Positions 62,417 through 64,000 of a stretch of DNA of 64,000 nucleotides are shown one piece after another. The DNA is taken from positions 1 to 64,000 of the forward strand of contig CALSFV010000108.1 of assembly GCA_943737045.1 (NCBI GenBank), given 5' to 3'. Position 1 is the stretch's first letter. Each line of letters begins with the position of its first letter. A model generated the notes under the pieces. It was not told the DNA's origin. It did no database searches and saw only the letters and a list, made by a program, of their open reading frames with translations. The DNA comes from Parapristionchus giblindavisi. Taxonomy: Eukaryota > Nematoda > Chromadorea > Rhabditida > Diplogasteridae. The position numbers and the translations under genes are program-made.

Positions 62417-63984
62417 CTATAATTATTTATAGTAGTTCGATAACTGAAATATCCAGCTTCAGGTTCAATAATGATAATTTTACCTTTAATTCATCTTCCA
62501 TCGTCTCATCCACATTTGTGTTAGCTTCTTTCGCTTTCTTCCTTCCCGCTTTCACTTTTCCCTTCCCTTCGTTCTCCAGTGGAATATCAGGATCAAAGAC
62601 TACCTTAAATTATTGATAGTAATTAGATGGATCAAATTTGATGGTCACTATTTTTAAAAAAATAAATAAATATAACTGTTTGAGTGCTACAATATTTTCT
62701 TATACTTTGTTCTAATATTCTTTTTTCCTGTTTTTTTTTTTCCTTCAAGAAGGTTAGCTATTTTGTCTCATTCACCTTTCTCGTTGCCCCTTTCGTTTCC
62801 GTTCCACCCTTTAAGATTTCCTTGTTCTTCGATGGATCAGTCGATGCCTGATTGGCCATAAATTACTTTATTCTATATTATTGAGGAAAACTTTATTCGA
62901 TAACCAATAAATCTATTTTGTTGTTCAACAAAGATAATCTCAATCTGCCCAGTTTGAGATTCAATGATGGTACTTTGAACACTAAACTATCTAGATCGAA
63001 GGTGAATATGATGGTAGTGATTTCAATAATGGTGGTTTAGCATTCAATGTACCTTGTTTGAGATTCAATAACGGTACTTTGAACAGTAACCATGATCACA
63101 CTATTCTTTTAGTCCCTCACTATATATAAAAAGTTTTTTGTCTCATTCACCTTCCCCCTTGCCCTTGTTGTCATCTTTTCTGCTCTATCATCACCATTTA
63201 CATTTCCATTCTTAGATACAGAAGATGCCCCGACCACCTTAATTATTGATAATGGTTCGCTAACTAATAAAAAAACATCATTAGCGGCAGTTGCCTAGAA
63301 ATCTATCAGATTGTAGGATAATAATGGTGGTTTAGAATTCAATGTACCTTGTTTGAGATTCAATGATGGTACTTTGAACACTAAACTATCTAGATCGAAG
63401 GTGAATATGATGGTAGTGATTTCAATAATGGTGGTTTAGCATTCAATGTACCTTGTTTGAGATTCAATAACGGTACTTTGAACAGTAACCATGATCACAC
63501 TATTCTTTTAGTCCCTCACTATATATAAAAAGTTTTTTGTCTCATTCACCTTCCCCCTTGCCCTTGTTGTCATCTTTTCTGCTCTATCATCACCATTTAC
63601 ATTTCCATTCTTAGATACAGAAGATGCCCCGACCACCTTAATTATTGATAATGGTTCGCTAACTAATAAAAAAACATCATTAGCGGCAGTTGCCTAGAAA
63701 TCTATCAGATTGTAGGATAATAATGGTGGTTTAGAATTCAATGTACCTTGTTTGAGATTCAATGATGGTACTTTGAACATCTAAACTATCTAGATCGAAG
63801 GTGAATATGATGGTAGTGATTTCAATAATGGTGGGGGAGGAGAGCACCGGATTCTCTCTTTATTAACATTATCTTTCTTTGTATGACTCACCTTTCCCTT
63901 TGCTCCTCTCGTTGTCTTCTTCTCCACATCCTTCTCTTCCTTTCCCTTTCCCTTCTCGGATTGAACGAAAGATGCCCAATTGAT
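62387..63984 (-). CDS. 3' part of a multi-exon gene for a lysine-rich low-complexity protein
   Basis: Six short exons can be read on the minus strand: 63984-63892, 63636-63550, 63237-63151, 62847-62776, 62603-62484 and 62416-62387. Each is open, a multiple of three in length, bounded by GT and AG, and in phase 0, so together they give 162 codons and a TAA stop. The product is rich in Lys, Glu, Gly and Thr with no hydrophobic segment, so it is probably disordered. Exons end in similar basic motifs (TTRGAKGK, TTRARGK, KGATRK) and several carry GAS or WAS near their start, so they look like paralogous modules. Introns are 67-312 bp; three contain fragments of the window's satellite. The 5' end lies beyond the window. 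I do not recognise the family; function unknown. A short AT-rich intron style and a nearby AATAAA support a real gene. Confidence 0.62.
62484..62603 (-). CDS. Exon D (120 bp, 40 codons)
   Basis: The acceptor CAATAATTTAAG|GTAGTC closely matches that of exon B, and the donor is AAG|GTAAAATT. It starts VVFDPDIPLENEG, continues through a basic stretch (GKGKVKAGRKKAK) and ends in an acidic stretch (DETMEDELK). No in-frame stop over 40 codons. Confidence 0.6.
62776..62847 (-). CDS. Exon C (72 bp, 24 codons), acceptor uncertain
   Basis: The donor AAG|GTGAATGAG matches exon B. It encodes ASTDPSKNKE and ends ETKGATRK. The position matching the TATAG acceptor of exon A reads TTATG here, so AG is lost. 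The nearest in-frame acceptor is AATCAG just before GCATCG, which keeps phase 0. An alternative is that the upstream in-frame ATG (ATG GCC AAT CAG) is a start codon of a short isoform. Confidence 0.5.
63151..63237 (-). CDS. Exon B, downstream copy (87 bp, 29 codons)
   Basis: Same acceptor, donor and coding sequence as the copy at 63550-63636. The donor side (GTGAATGAGACAAAA) is also shared with the next exon at 62776, which suggests an older exon duplication as well. Confidence 0.6.
63550..63636 (-). CDS. Exon B, upstream copy (87 bp, 29 codons)
   Basis: The acceptor is CAATAATTAAG and the donor AAG|GTGAATGAG. It encodes VVGASSVSKNG at its start and ends MTTRARGK. By eye it is identical to the exon 399 bp downstream, as it lies in a tandem duplication. 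The exon is phase 0 on both sides, so duplication keeps the reading frame. Confidence 0.6.
63892..63984 (-). CDS. Exon A (93 bp, 31 codons) of the lysine-rich gene
   Basis: The acceptor is AATTATAG followed by ATC AAT TGG; the donor is AAG|GTGAGTCAT, the best-looking donor in the gene. It encodes INWASFVQSE followed by a Lys/Glu/Gly-rich run ending TTRGAKGK. The frame is fixed by the later exons. It is the most upstream exon visible, and the preceding exon is outside the window. Confidence 0.6.
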
Positions 63985-64000
63985 CTATAATTGTGGATAC

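Larger units (their letters stand above)
62953..63834. repeat. 399-bp tandem duplication carrying exon B, with a partial third copy
   Basis: Copies are 62953-63351 and 63352-63750; a partial third copy at 63751-63834 has one extra T. Each starts at TTTGAGATTCAATGATGG, which is satellite sequence. Each unit holds about 1.3 satellite monomers, exon B and another satellite fragment at its end. The junctions therefore lie within satellite DNA in introns. Confidence 0.9.

Overview
This is a eukaryotic, AT-rich, non-coding, repeat-dominated window. The species cannot be named from the sequence. Short AT-rich introns (67 to about 310 bp), hAT-like and Mutator-like non-autonomous transposons and long foldback elements suggest an invertebrate animal, but that is inference. 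There are no bacterial-type operons, no tRNA or rRNA genes and no CRISPR array. Nearly all open frames of 60-110 codons between 1 and 60 kb are frame shadows of one satellite repeat and are not annotated as genes.

The main component is one satellite family. Its monomer is 103 bp, with a common 82-bp form that lacks one ~21-bp sub-repeat. A 104-bp subfamily is present near 4 kb. Arrays occur in both orientations; here '+' means the unit reads TCAAACCACCATTATTGAA on the given strand. The cleanest arrays are 1233-2090 (103-bp units, partly as 206-bp dimers), 9.6-16.5 kb (185-bp higher-order unit, 103+82), 18.2-19.6 kb, 30.8-32.7 kb and 48.1-50.4 kb. Between the arrays lie many copies of a CpG-rich module of about 110 bp (called module M here), plus older satellite fragments.

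The window has been rearranged at several scales. Inverted pairs are 1-3745 with 26454-30225, ~20620-23490 with 33643-36410, 38376-38700 with 40198-40525, and 17665-18150 with 56335-56826. Tandem segmental duplications have periods of 399, 511, 1217, 2021, 2150-2162 and 3917 bp. A block at 6.76-9.4 kb recurs at 45.3-51.7 kb, split by about 3.8 kb of extra, mostly satellite DNA.

Identifiable mobile elements are a foldback element (2617-3582, two internally deleted copies at 24.6 and 26.6 kb, and a diverged relative at 52.8-53.04 kb), a Mutator-like foldback MITE with 9-bp target duplication (53682-54228), a hAT-like MITE with 8-bp target duplication (61855-62256), and a 310-bp hairpin element (58821-59130).

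The only convincing gene is at the right edge on the minus strand (63984 to 62387, 5' part outside the window). It has six short exons, all phase 0, encoding a lysine-rich low-complexity C-terminus that ends in a TAA stop, with an AATAAA signal 62 bp further on. One 87-bp exon is present twice within a 399-bp tandem duplication whose junctions fall inside intronic satellite sequence.
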